This document shows, piece after piece, positions 9,465 to 17,946 of a DNA stretch of 64,000 nt. The stretch covers positions 186,001 through 250,000 of the forward strand of contig CAVUPF010000003.1 of the NCBI GenBank assembly GCA_963743285.1, in the 5' to 3' direction. The position numbers and the translations under genes were made by a program. A model generated the notes under the pieces. That model worked only from the letters and a program-made list of their open reading frames with translations. It was not told where the DNA came from and did no database searches. Each line of letters starts with the position of its first letter. Within the stretch, counting starts at the first letter, position 1. The stretch comes from CAVUPF01 sp963743285. GTDB lineage: Bacteria > Actinomycetota > Thermoleophilia > Solirubrobacterales > 70-9.

Positions 9465-9847
9465 GCGTCGCTCACTGTATGCGAGGCCCGGGCGAGCCTG
9501 GCCGCTTGGGTTACAGCAGAGATGCCGTGCCTCGAGCGCGGGCTGGTCGAGGGATCGCTGCGGCTGCCGGTTTCGCCGTGCTCGGGCGGGCGGGTGGCCT
9601 ACGACGGGGGGGCAGAAGGAACCCGCGCCCTTGCTCGCCCGCGGCCGACTTTTGGCCCTCGGCGGGGCGTCTCTTGCTGGCGCTGCGATGAAGGCGTCTT
9701 CAGCTTTGGTGTCGAAAATGCGCGGGTAGAAAGGTCAAAGCCCAGGCCCTCGCGGAATCGCCAGTGAGGCTGGCGCCCGTCGCCTCCGGGCATATCTCCA
9801 TCTGGCCACGACCATCGCGGTGATGGCTCGGTCGTCCATTACCCTGG
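9465..9847. other. Intergenic region before the GH92 gene
   Basis: This 383-base spacer between divergent genes contains no frame with coding character. No strong repeat or hairpin was found. It must contain the promoter of the secreted GH92 enzyme, but no confident -10/-35 pair was identified. Confidence 0.35.
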
Positions 9848-12379
9848 GTGGGCCTGCGGTATGGGCTCCTAAACTCGGCTAGGGCGGGGGATGTCGTCAT
9901 CAAATCCAAGCTCATCTGCGTAAGCTCACTGGTGGCGCTCGTGCTGGGCCTCACAGCACCGTCTGCATCAGCTGGCTACGCCAGCCACGTCGATCTATTC
10001 GCCGGCACGGAGCCGGGCCGGGGAACCTACGGCGAAGGCAACAACTTCCCCGGTGCGACGGTCCCTTTCGGCATGGTCCAGTGGGGCCCAGATACGACAC
10101 CCGACCAGCATCAGGCGGCGGGCTATGACTATCGCGACAGGCATCTCAAGGGGTTCAGCCTCACACACCTCGATGGTGCGGGCTGCTCCCTCTACGGCGA
10201 CTTCCCCTTCCTCCCGACGACCGCTCAGCTTGTCTCCTCCCCGGCAGTAGCAGGGTCCTCCGCTCTCAGTGGAGCCTTCCAGCCGGGCTTTTCCCACGCC
10301 AAGGAGCGAGCTCGTCCGGGGTATTACTCGCTGCGCCTTAACCCTGGGCACGGGGCTGGTATCCAGACCGAACTGACGGCAACGACGCGGACCGGGCTTG
10401 CTCGCTTCACCTTTCCGTCGAGCCCGCACTCGAGCGTGCTCATCAACGCTGGCGGCAGCGCCAATCCCGACGACTTCGCCAGCGTGCAGATCAAACCCCA
10501 AAGCAACGAAATCTCTGGTTCAGCTTCCAGTGGGCTCTTCTGCAACCAACGGCCTCGCTACAAGGTCTACTTCGCAGCGGCCTTCGACCGCCCGTTCAGT
10601 GCATACGGCACCTGGACCCGCCGACAGCTGAGTCCCGGCACCACGTCCGCGACCGACACGCAGTCTCCGGCGAGTAACCCAAAGACAACCGCCCAGGCTG
10701 GCGCCTACGCTACCTTCGATACAAGCCGGAATAAGGTCGTCATGGTCCGAGTTGGGATCTCGTTCGTGAGCGTCGAAAACGCGCGCGCAAACCTGGTCGC
10801 CGAAGACCCAATTGGCACCTTCGCCTCGGTCGCCGCTCGAGCGGAGCGCAGTTGGAACAACGCACTCGGGTTGATCCGGGTAAGCGATGGCGAGGGGTCC
10901 GACGTCAACATGTTCTACACAGCGCTGTATCACGTCTTCAGCTCTCCTCACACCTTTAGCGACGTCAACGGCCAGTACATCGGCATGGACGGCAAGCTCC
11001 ACAACACGGGCGGGCGAATCCAGTACGCCGATTTTTCAGGCTGGGACATATACCGAAGTGAGATCCAGTTGCTGTCGATTCTGATGCCCGGGCGGGTAGA
11101 CGGCATGGTCGATTCTTTGCTTGCCGATGCCGACCAGAGCGGGTGTCTGCCGCGCTGGCCATATGCGAATGGGCAGAGCATGACGCAGGTGGGCGATTCC
11201 GCCGATCCGATCATCGCCTCAGCTGCGGCCTTCGGTGCCGACCACTTCCATACAGCCACGGCACTGGCAGCGATGGTAAAGGGAGCGACCCAGCTCTGTC
11301 AAAGTGAAAACGGAAGCTACGTCGAGCGCCAGGGGCTTAGTGACTACGAGTCGCTCGGATATGTTCCCTACGAAATAGATGCTGGGATAGAAAACGCCGA
11401 CTCGATCTATCACAATCCCGAAACCGTCTGGGCGTCGGCGTCGACCACTCTCGAGTACACAACCGACGACTTCGCAATTGCGGAGTTCGCGGCCCGAGTC
11501 CTGCACGAATCGCAGGCATATCGAACCTTCATCCATCGCTCCGGGACATGGCGCAAGCTGTATGACCAAAGTGCAGGTGTGATCGAGCCCCGCTACGCGA
11601 GCGGTGCCTTTCCGACCCCCTATAACCCCTACGAGGGCTCTGGATTCGTCGAGGGCGATGCGTATCAGTACACTTGGATGGTTCCCCAGGATCCGGCTGG
11701 ACTCTTCCATGAGATGGGTGGCCGCACTAAGGCCACCCGGCGACTCGGCTTCTTCCTGAGGAAGCTTTCGGCAAAGAAGAACGCAACTCATACCAGCCAC
11801 GCATTATTAGGAGACGAGCCCAACCTCAACGTGCCTTGGCTATATGACTGGACGGGACGTCCATATGGGACCCAAGAGGTCGTTCGTCGCGCAATCCTTG
11901 GCCTCTACAACACCTCGCCATCGGGCTACCCTGGCAACGACGATCTTGGCACGATGTCCGCCTGGTATGTCTTTGGAGCCCTGGGGCTTTACCCCGAGGT
12001 GCCTGGAGTCGGGCTGCTGGCAATTGGTAGCCCGCTGTTCCCACGCGCTGTGATCAGCCTTCCAGACCACAAGAAGACGTCGATCACGACGAGGGCCTAC
12101 ACCTTCATAAGGTCTAAGTCGAGGAAGCGGGGCGCCGGAAAGCCAAGGCTGAGAAAAATTGCCCTGGCTACTACCAGTGCTCCCTATATCCAAACACTGC
12201 GCTTTAATGGCCGCTCTTACGGCCGTCCGTGGACTACTTACTGTGCGCTTGCCAGTGGCGCTCACCTTAGCTACCAACTCGGACCGAGGCCAAACCGTCG
12301 CTGGGGGAGCTCCGTTGGCGCTCTGCCTCCGTCATTTGGGCCGAGCAGCTCTATGCCGGCGGATCTGTGTACGCCTTAG
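9848..12379 (+). CDS. Secreted GH92 family alpha-mannosidase
   Basis: This 843-residue protein has a signal peptide ending near APSASA at about residue 42. The mature part starts DLFAGTEPGRGTYGEGNNFPGATVPFGM, the conserved opening of GH92 enzymes. Further family blocks are GYDYRD, LTHLDGAGC, the FSGWDIYRSE region near residue 398, FVEGDAYQYTWMVPQD with the likely acid Glu near residue 602, and GNDDLGTMSAWYVFGALGLYP near 697, which holds the family's Asp general-base region. GH92 enzymes are Ca2+-dependent inverting exo-alpha-mannosidases acting on N-glycan or mannan chains outside the cell. About 120 C-terminal residues include basic stretches (RSKSRKRGAGKPRLRK). The start is GTG 9848 and no clear Shine-Dalgarno was seen. 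The gene is visibly less GC-biased than its neighbours, compatible with horizontal acquisition. Confidence 0.9.
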   Translation: MGLRYGLLNSARAGDVVIKSKLICVSSLVALVLGLTAPSASAGYASHVDLFAGTEPGRGTYGEGNNFPGATVPFGMVQWGPDTTPDQHQAAGYDYRDRHLKGFSLTHLDGAGCSLYGDFPFLPTTAQLVSSPAVAGSSALSGAFQPGFSHAKERARPGYYSLRLNPGHGAGIQTELTATTRTGLARFTFPSSPHSSVLINAGGSANPDDFASVQIKPQSNEISGSASSGLFCNQRPRYKVYFAAAFDRPFSAYGTWTRRQLSPGTTSATDTQSPASNPKTTAQAGAYATFDTSRNKVVMVRVGISFVSVENARANLVAEDPIGTFASVAARAERSWNNALGLIRVSDGEGSDVNMFYTALYHVFSSPHTFSDVNGQYIGMDGKLHNTGGRIQYADFSGWDIYRSEIQLLSILMPGRVDGMVDSLLADADQSGCLPRWPYANGQSMTQVGDSADPIIASAAAFGADHFHTATALAAMVKGATQLCQSENGSYVERQGLSDYESLGYVPYEIDAGIENADSIYHNPETVWASASTTLEYTTDDFAIAEFAARVLHESQAYRTFIHRSGTWRKLYDQSAGVIEPRYASGAFPTPYNPYEGSGFVEGDAYQYTWMVPQDPAGLFHEMGGRTKATRRLGFFLRKLSAKKNATHTSHALLGDEPNLNVPWLYDWTGRPYGTQEVVRRAILGLYNTSPSGYPGNDDLGTMSAWYVFGALGLYPEVPGVGLLAIGSPLFPRAVISLPDHKKTSITTRAYTFIRSKSRKRGAGKPRLRKIALATTSAPYIQTLRFNGRSYGRPWTTYCALASGAHLSYQLGPRPNRRWGSSVGALPPSFGPSSSMPADLCTP

Positions 12380-12740
12380 GGCGTGTTTGGCTCTCGGCTG
12401 CCGGTCTTGTTCGATCTGCTTTCTCCTCGGCCAGCGGGCAGAGAGCCGAGTTCGGGCCTTCGGGCTGAGGATCTGACGGCCGAGATGCAAGAGGATTTCG
12501 CCGATCTGGGCCGGCGCCGGCGCTTCGAAGCTGACTGAGCACCAGCGTCAGTCAGCCGATGTGGGGGACCGATCAGGTTGGCTCGCTTGACTGAGCTCGC
12601 TCACTCGGGATTTCGCCTCGACAATACGATTCTCACTGGACAATCATCTGGCGCGGCCGCATCTGCGACAAGGCGCGAAGGATTAGCGTCTCTCGCTTCG
12701 GAGGGCATCAGTGCCCGGAAGCGTCTAGCATTGGATTTAC
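12380..12740. other. Spacer with a stem-loop at 12530-12556
   Basis: No convincing gene lies in this 361-base spacer. It contains a perfect 9-bp stem (GCTGACTGA / TCAGTCAGC, 9-base loop) at 12530-12556. Just before it, the GCCGGCGCCGGC core also seen in the palindrome at 8729-8762 recurs. The stem-loop could end GH92 transcription. Confidence 0.4.
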
Positions 12741-13289
12741 GTGCTGGGCCGATCAAACCTCTCGCCGAAGGTGCTCGGAGCGCTTTATCGTAAGCACCTG
12801 TCCGACCCCCGCCAGGAGCGTCTGTTTCTCGGGAACGTCGGTTTCCTAGCGGCGTTTGCCACCGTGCGGGGCATCACCCATTCGATCCGGGCAGGCCGCG
12901 GGCCGTTTCGCAACGTCACCCCCGGAGGACACCACGTCCACCATATGACGTTCGGGATCCTCGGGCTGCTGCTCACCGGCTACGCCTGGAATGCCCAGGT
13001 GGGTATCGGGACCGTCCCGGGTCGTCGGTGGGGATCGCGAGTCTCAGCCGCCGGTTATGGGATGGCCTCAGCGCTCACTCTCGACGAGTTCGCCCTGTGG
13101 CTCAACCTCCAGGACGACTACTGGACCAAGGAGGGTCGGGAGAGCATCGACGCGGTGGCCATATTCGGTTCGTTGCTCCTCCTGGCGCTGATGAACCGCG
13201 ACCTCGTGCGCGAGGCGACGCTCATCGCCACTGGACGCCGGGACGCTCGCGAGTTACTGCGGCGGGATTCTGACAAGCTGCATCTCTGA
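12741..13289 (+). CDS. Uncharacterised integral membrane protein with His-rich motif
   Basis: The 182-residue protein has about four hydrophobic segments. It carries conserved-looking motifs: PGGHHVHHMTFGIL near residue 60, LDEFALWLNLQDDYW near 112, and GRESIDAV. The clustered histidines followed by D-E-F and D-D residues in or next to membrane helices suggest a metal-binding membrane enzyme, as in other His/Asp box membrane proteins, but no characterised family was recognised. The start is GTG 12741 (VLGRSNL). It stands alone between the GH92 gene and the convergent DUF2510 gene. Confidence 0.6.
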   Translation: MLGRSNLSPKVLGALYRKHLSDPRQERLFLGNVGFLAAFATVRGITHSIRAGRGPFRNVTPGGHHVHHMTFGILGLLLTGYAWNAQVGIGTVPGRRWGSRVSAAGYGMASALTLDEFALWLNLQDDYWTKEGRESIDAVAIFGSLLLLALMNRDLVREATLIATGRRDARELLRRDSDKLHL

Positions 13290-13344
13290 CGATAGATCCC
13301 AGCTGCGCGGCCTACTCAGGAAATGAGACCCCAGCATATCCGGG

Positions 13345-13365
13345 TAGCGCTGTTTTGCAGCGCTA
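13345..13365 (-). terminator. Stem-loop overlapping the DUF2510 gene stop
   Basis: A perfect 8-bp stem (TAGCGCTG / CAGCGCTA) with a 5-base loop includes the TAG stop of the DUF2510 gene at 13363-13365. It lies between the convergent 12741-13289 and 13363-13941 genes and may serve both. Confidence 0.55.
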
Positions 13366-13941
13366 AGGGTTAAGTTTGCGATCAGCTAGTTGACTTGGCT
13401 TGCCGAGCCGTTCTGGAAGCAGGCCACCAACTACCATCGTCGCGCAACCAAGGACAGCAAGCCAAGGTCCATATGAGGTGGTGACGAGCCCATCAAGCTG
13501 GCGGATGTCATGGACGAGGTGAACGAACTCCATCACGGCGACTACACCGGCAATGCCTCCCACGATGACCCCGGCGGCCCGTGGCCGAGCTCCAACAGCC
13601 AGCGCATCCACGGCCACAGTTCCACCTGCCAAGACGGCACCCCAAGCTAAGATGCCACCATGATGTCCGCTGTCTTGGAGCAGTTGAAATAAATTTAGAT
13701 TTCCGATCAGTACAACCTTTACCCACGTTAGGAACGGCGACACGGCCAAGGTCACCCCGCCGAGGGCGATCAGCGCTCGGCCTATTCTCCGACCGCGAGG
13801 GCCTTGCGCTCCGCCGCTGACATTGTTGGTCCAATGAGCTCCGTCCCAGTACCGGTAGGTAGCGACGGAAAGGGGGTCCGGATACCAACCCGCCGGCGAG
13901 GCGTCGTCCCGATCCGGTGGGGGCTGGTTCGTAGTATTCAT
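13363..13941 (-). CDS. DUF2510 domain membrane protein
   Basis: The start ATG at 13941 gives a 192-residue protein. Residues about 15-40 are a DUF2510 motif (AGWYPDPLSVATYRYWDGAHWT), a short actinobacterial domain usually found at the N-terminus of membrane proteins. Three or four hydrophobic segments follow. The frame remains open upstream to 14367, but that extension is Arg/Ser/Pro-rich and lacks coding character, so the inner ATG was chosen. Function is unknown; the DUF2510 domain probably faces the cytoplasm. Confidence 0.7.
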   Translation of the reverse strand: MNTTNQPPPDRDDASPAGWYPDPLSVATYRYWDGAHWTNNVSGGAQGPRGRRIGRALIALGGVTLAVSPFLTWVKVVLIGNLNLFQLLQDSGHHGGILAWGAVLAGGTVAVDALAVGARPRAAGVIVGGIAGVVAVMEFVHLVHDIRQLDGLVTTSYGPWLAVLGCATMVVGGLLPERLGKPSQLADRKLNP

Positions 13942-14197
13942 CGCAGCGCGCGCGTCATCTCCGGCATGGCATCCCAAAAGCAGCCCACGTCCAAGCGCAA
14001 AGTCCGAGAGGCAGGTAAGTGACCGCTCAAGTGATGTCCGCCTCTTGCGTCGACTGGATCTTACGACTTTCGGTCCCGCCATCACCCGGGCGGTGCCCCA
14101 AAAAGACCCGTATGGCAAGTCCAAGCGCGCATCCCTTCGAGTCCGGGGAGCTGAGCGGCCGTTAGGTTTAGGAGAGTGAGTGCTGCGGTAGGTCAGT

Positions 14198-14785
14198 TTG
14201 GCGGAGCTGATCGCCGGATCGGCGGGGATCGACCCCGGCGCGCGAGTGATCGATCTGTGCTGCGGCCCCGGGTTGCTCGCGTCGCGTTTGGCAGAGCGAG
14301 TGGGTCCGGGCGGGGAGGTGATCGGGGTCGATTCGTCGCCGGCCATGATCTCTTTATGCAAGCGCACGGTTCATGGCACAAATGCCCGCTTCGTCGAGGG
14401 GGATGCCTACTCGCTGTGGTCGTTGCTGAGGCAGCCAGTGGACCACGTTGTCGCCACCAGCGCCTGGCAGAACTTTCTGCTTGACAAGGAGCAGCTCGCC
14501 GAGCAGCTCTACCTCACGCTGCCTGCAAGCGGGCGGTTCAGCTTCGACGTTCGCTTGAGCGGTACCGACTCCGCGGCGGACGATCCTTCGCTGCAGGAAA
14601 CGGCACGAGGATTGCTCTTGCGTCTGGCGCGGGAGCGCTGGGGGCTCGATCTCAAAGCCGGACTGCAAGCACGAAAACGCGGGCGGTGGCGTCGCTACGA
14701 CGCCGAGCGGCTGAACGCCGATCTGGCGGTGCTTGCGCAGCATGCTTTCACGTCGCTGTGCGCAACGAGTTTGAGGAGTCCTTGA
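14198..14785 (+). CDS. SAM-dependent methyltransferase, probably 5'- and 3'-damaged
   Basis: The 195-residue frame has class I methyltransferase motif I (ARVIDLCCGPGLLASRLAE) only 15 residues from the TTG start, then IGVDSSP (acidic post-I), ARFVEGDAYSL and HVVATSAWQNF. Typical relatives have 30 or more residues before motif I. Here an in-frame TAG at 14189 prevents extension, so the N-terminus seems short or lost. The C-terminus ends abruptly as FTSLCATSLRSP. A nearby fragment in another frame (14835-14972) looks like the missing tail. Substrate is unknown. Confidence 0.55.
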   Translation: MAELIAGSAGIDPGARVIDLCCGPGLLASRLAERVGPGGEVIGVDSSPAMISLCKRTVHGTNARFVEGDAYSLWSLLRQPVDHVVATSAWQNFLLDKEQLAEQLYLTLPASGRFSFDVRLSGTDSAADDPSLQETARGLLLRLARERWGLDLKAGLQARKRGRWRRYDAERLNADLAVLAQHAFTSLCATSLRSP

Positions 14786-14834
14786 CACGTTCGAGGATTG
14801 GCGTCAGCGACTAGGCTGTCGCCTTCCTTTCTTG

Positions 14835-14972
14835 ATGGCGAGCGTTGCACCTGAGGTGCAGGCAACAGAGCGAGCTCAGCTTCTCCGAGAGCTCGACTCG
14901 AGGCTCGAAGAGGTAGCCACGCAGTCAATACAAACGCGCAAGACGGCATATCTCGTCTTGGAGCGCACGTGA
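14835..14972 (+). pseudogene. Possible displaced C-terminal tail of the methyltransferase
   Basis: A 45-codon frame ends RELDSRLEEVA...TRKTAYLVLERT, the pattern seen at the end of many class I methyltransferases (helix, then T-x-K-x-x-Y-L-V strand). It is out of frame with the methyltransferase at 14198-14785, which has no such end. This suggests a frameshift or small deletion near 14790-14830. Confidence 0.3.
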
Positions 14973-15102
14973 TCGGAGAAAGCGTTGCGGACGATGCCAA
15001 TGCCTGGAGTACCCAGCTCACGGCGATCGCGAGGCCTTGTTCGACCACAACGCGGCGGCACTTTGGCGTCGCCGTGGCCCGCGTAGAAGGCACACTTCGG
15101 CG

Positions 15103-15216
15103 ATGAGGCTCGAGGCCGACTGGAGCGAATTCGAGGCCGACGGCGCCTGTCTGCGCGGCTACGTTGTCCGGCAGGCGTCAAGCACTGATCCGCTCCCAGT
15201 CGCGATCGTGATCTAG
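15103..15216 (+). pseudogene. Dienelactone-hydrolase-like N-terminal remnant
   Basis: A 37-codon frame starting at ATG 15103 reads MRLEADWSEFEADGACLRGY followed by VVRQASSTDPLPVAIVI and a TAG. The order (short strand, G-Y-x-x-R, then P-V-A-I-V-I) is that of the first two strands of dienelactone hydrolases, which normally continue with HE. The rest of the enzyme is absent. The call rests on a short match. Confidence 0.25.
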
Positions 15217-15512
15217 GAGGCGTTGACGGACTGCGGGACGCAGCTGATCGCCAGATCTTCCCAACTCGGAGCGTTAGACCCGGTTGGAGTCGACTCAGTC
15301 GCCGAGCTTTTCTGCTCTTCGAGCCCGCAGCAATAGCGCAGCGCCGAGGAATGGCTGGGCGGTTACCGACGCAAAGACCCCGAAGGCACAACATCCTCGG
15401 CGATCGCGCGGTGAGGCAAGGATTTGCGTCTGGCACAAGTGGCCAGCGGTCGCGATTTGCGGTTAGCCTAATCGGCGACGGAGACTGTGAAGGCAAGACG
15501 GAAGGAGACACT

Positions 15513-15890
15513 GTGAATAACTGGGACCTCAGGGCGCTTGATCTCAAACCACGGCTCCCTGAAATTCTCTCTTCGAGCGATGCCGCACGTGCGATCGTGC
15601 TCGATTTGGCGGCCGGTGAGAGCCTCGCCGACCACGAGGTTCACGAGCGAGCGTGGCTGATTGTGCTTGACGGCGAGGTCGAGGTCACGACCGGCGCTGG
15701 GGATAGCGTCGGCGGTGGCGTCGGGCTCTTGGTTGAGTTTGCCCCGGCGGAGCGTCACGAAATCGTCGCCTCCTCAAGGGTGCGGTTACTGCTGTTGCTG
15801 ACTCCCTGGCCAGGTGACGGCCATCCAGGGGCTATGACTATCCGTGAGAAGCTCTATGCCCGCCGCCACGCGGCTAAGCGTGCTGCGTGA
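15513..15890 (+). CDS. Small cupin-domain protein
   Basis: GTG 15513 preceded by GAAGGAG at 15501-15507 gives 125 residues. The core shows the cupin order: LDLAAGESLADHEVHERAWLIVLDGEVEVT (motif 1, with His and Glu positions) and then LLVEFAPAERHEIVASSRVRLLLLLTPW (motif 2 with PAERHEI). Such small single-cupin proteins bind a metal or a small ligand. A C-terminal basic tail follows. The role is unknown. The convergent desaturase gene ends 42 bases downstream. Confidence 0.7.
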   Translation: MNNWDLRALDLKPRLPEILSSSDAARAIVLDLAAGESLADHEVHERAWLIVLDGEVEVTTGAGDSVGGGVGLLVEFAPAERHEIVASSRVRLLLLLTPWPGDGHPGAMTIREKLYARRHAAKRAA

Positions 15891-15932
15891 AGCACCGTAA
15901 TCCCATGGCAGGGCTTCAGGTCACTGACAGTC

Positions 15933-17051
15933 TCAGGCTCGGGACTTAACCTCGTTCCAGGTCAGCAGCCGGCCGCTTTTCGGATCGATCAACTTGAGCC
16001 GGATCGACCGCAGCCCGTCGCGAAAAGTCAATATCGGGACATCGTGGAAGATCGCGATCTCATCGTGAGCACGCTGAAGGTTGTAGTTGGGGACTTTGGC
16101 ACTGAGATGGTGAACGTGGTGCAGACCGATGTTCCCACTGAAGAATTGGAACACCTTTGGGAGCCTCAGATAGGAACTCCCACGAAGCGCCGCGGCAGCG
16201 TAGGTCCAGCGCTCGGAGTTCTCCCAGTAGACGTCCTCGAACTGGTGCTGCACGTAAAACATCCACACTCCCATCGTGCCGGCAAGGACGGCCGTCGATA
16301 GCTGCACGAGGAGCCACGCTTGGAGCCCGACGAACCATACGATCGCTCCCACAATGATCAGGATCACTAGATTCATCTCGATCACGCTACGCCGCTGACG
16401 TGGGCGCATCTTGCGCGACCAGATGCGGGGCCCGATCATCAATGACCAGATTGGGCCAAGCCCAAACATCACCATGGGATTGCGGAACAGTCGGTACCCT
16501 AGGCGCTGCTTCCAAGAGCTTGAAGTGTACTCCTCAATAGTCAGCGTCATCACGTCCCCGGTCCCACGCCGGTCGAGGTCGCCGGCTGTGCCGTGATGGA
16601 TAGCGTGCTTGTGGCGCCAATTCCCAAATGGCTGGAAGACGAGCAGGCCTGTGAACCGCCCGAGCCATAGATTCATTCGCCTATTTGATAGGAACGAGCC
16701 ATGAGCACAGTCGTGAAAGACGATGAATGTCCGCAGTAGGAACCCAGCTGCTGGGATCGCCAGGGCAAGGGTGATCCAGACCGAGAAGCTGAGGGAGAGG
16801 TACATCGCGACCGTTAGCGCCAAGTAGGGCACTACCGAGGTCGCCAAGTCGAAGAGGCTGCGCGACAGCGAGGGCTGCTCATGCGGAGCTATCGATTCTC
16901 GCCAGAACTGATGACTGGCGTCCGCATTGGCAGTCGGCGACGCATTATTGCCGAGATCGCTGCCGCCGTCATCGAGCCACCGCTCCGCCGACTGCTGATC
17001 GGCGCGCGATTCGTGCAGTGAGCGCTCCGGCACCTGGCCTGGCTCGCTCAT
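15933..17051 (-). CDS. Membrane fatty acid desaturase
   Basis: The 372-residue protein carries the three His boxes of acyl-lipid desaturases: HDCAHGS at residues 113-119, HKHAIHHG at 147-154 and HHVHHLS at 311-317. Four hydrophobic helices lie around residues 75-110 and 185-265. The boxes ligate the di-iron centre that introduces a double bond into acyl chains at the cytoplasmic membrane face. Spacing is closest to Delta12/omega-type desaturases; regiospecificity cannot be read. About 45 polar residues precede the enzyme core. The gene is translationally coupled (ATGA, 17048-17051) to an upstream winged-helix regulator, suggesting dedicated control of membrane fluidity. Confidence 0.88.
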   Translation of the reverse strand: MSEPGQVPERSLHESRADQQSAERWLDDGGSDLGNNASPTANADASHQFWRESIAPHEQPSLSRSLFDLATSVVPYLALTVAMYLSLSFSVWITLALAIPAAGFLLRTFIVFHDCAHGSFLSNRRMNLWLGRFTGLLVFQPFGNWRHKHAIHHGTAGDLDRRGTGDVMTLTIEEYTSSSWKQRLGYRLFRNPMVMFGLGPIWSLMIGPRIWSRKMRPRQRRSVIEMNLVILIIVGAIVWFVGLQAWLLVQLSTAVLAGTMGVWMFYVQHQFEDVYWENSERWTYAAAALRGSSYLRLPKVFQFFSGNIGLHHVHHLSAKVPNYNLQRAHDEIAIFHDVPILTFRDGLRSIRLKLIDPKSGRLLTWNEVKSRA

Positions 17052-17443
17052 CGAACTTTCACTCCCGCGTTGGCCCTTGGCGCAGGATCCCCCGGGGCTT
17101 CGCGGTCCGGCGTCTCCGGCCGCATCAGCACGTCAAGTAGCTCTCCCACCTCACGTTCCTGCACGAGCGGATGGCGAAGCGGTAGCTCGGGCTTGACCTT
17201 GTAGCGGTTACGGCGTCCATGGCGCTCACGCAAGACGTAGCCCTCCTCGACCAACTCGGAGAGGACTTTGTGGGCGCTTCGCTCCGTGATGCCAACCGCG
17301 GCGGCGATGTCGCGCAAGCGGATGCCGGAATCATGAGAGACGCAAAGCAGGACGTGGGCGTGGTTTGTGAGGAAGTCCCAGCGAGGAGGTGTTTCGCCCG
17401 CCTGTTCCGCCACCTGCTTAAGTATTCGAGAATCTATATTCAT
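17048..17443 (-). CDS. Winged-helix transcriptional regulator (MarR/ArsR-like)
   Basis: The 131-residue protein has one winged HTH: WDFLTNHAHVLLCVSHD, then IRLRDIAAAVGITERSAHKVL (recognition helix near residue 55), then LVEEGYVLRERHGRRNRYKV (wing). A polar tail follows. It overlaps the desaturase start by ATGA, so both are made from one message and the regulator most likely controls its own operon. A palindrome ATTCATGAAT (17438-17447) overlaps the start codon and could be an operator. Confidence 0.75.
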   Translation of the reverse strand: MNIDSRILKQVAEQAGETPPRWDFLTNHAHVLLCVSHDSGIRLRDIAAAVGITERSAHKVLSELVEEGYVLRERHGRRNRYKVKPELPLRHPLVQEREVGELLDVLMRPETPDREAPGDPAPRANAGVKVR

Positions 17444-17516
17444 GAATTAATGATACACTGCCTTCACTAATCCCGCCCTTGGAGCCCACGGAGCCTCGAT
17501 TGCCGTAGCGACAGGG

Positions 17517-17547
17517 GCCTCCACCGAAAAGACTCTGCGGTGGAGGC
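17517..17547. promoter_or_regulatory. 10-bp stem-loop in the divergent spacer
   Basis: GCCTCCACCG pairs perfectly with CGGTGGAGGC across an 11-base loop. It lies between the leftward desaturase operon and the rightward gene at 17590. It may be a leader hairpin of the rightward gene. Confidence 0.35.
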
Positions 17548-17589
17548 TCGGTCATTCGAGCCAGCACAGGGCCAGCTTGGAGGCCAATC

Positions 17590-17889
17590 ATGGTCAAGGC
17601 CACAGCCCAGTCAGGCAACGAGACGGCGGATGTGACCGTGGAGCGCGCGGTGGCACTCAACAGGGCGATGGGAGGCGAGCCGAGCGCCCAAGGTTTTGCC
17701 GCCGCCGTGCTTGCTCGCAGCAGCCATACGGAGACCCAGCCTGAGGCAGAGCGAGCCTCACCGATGCCCCCCGCGTCTCCGATGCCCCCGGCGTCGGCGC
17801 TCCCAGCGGCGTCGCCGATTCCGCCCGCTACTTCTGTGCCTGAGTCTCCGCGGCCTCAAGCTCCGCGGCGATCGGCGACCGCCGACTGA
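17590..17889 (+). CDS. Small hypothetical protein with Pro/Ala/Ser repeats
   Basis: ATG 17590 has a good Shine-Dalgarno (TTGGAGG, 7 bases upstream). The 99-residue product has a helical-looking first half (MVKATAQSGNETADVTVERAV) and a second half of degenerate S-P-M-P-P-A / A-L-P-A-A / P-I-P-P-A repeats. No family was recognised. Coding status rests on the ribosome site and the non-random first half. Confidence 0.4.
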   Translation: MVKATAQSGNETADVTVERAVALNRAMGGEPSAQGFAAAVLARSSHTETQPEAERASPMPPASPMPPASALPAASPIPPATSVPESPRPQAPRRSATAD

Positions 17890-17946
17890 CCCCCCTCTCG
17901 ACTCGGCCCGGGCGACCGCCGGCAGCCTGAGGCCGCATTTAGTGAG

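Noticed and set aside
12578..12793. A 71-codon frame upstream of the membrane protein gene
   Set aside because: It overlaps the start of the better-supported gene at 12741, and shows no domain or ribosome site.
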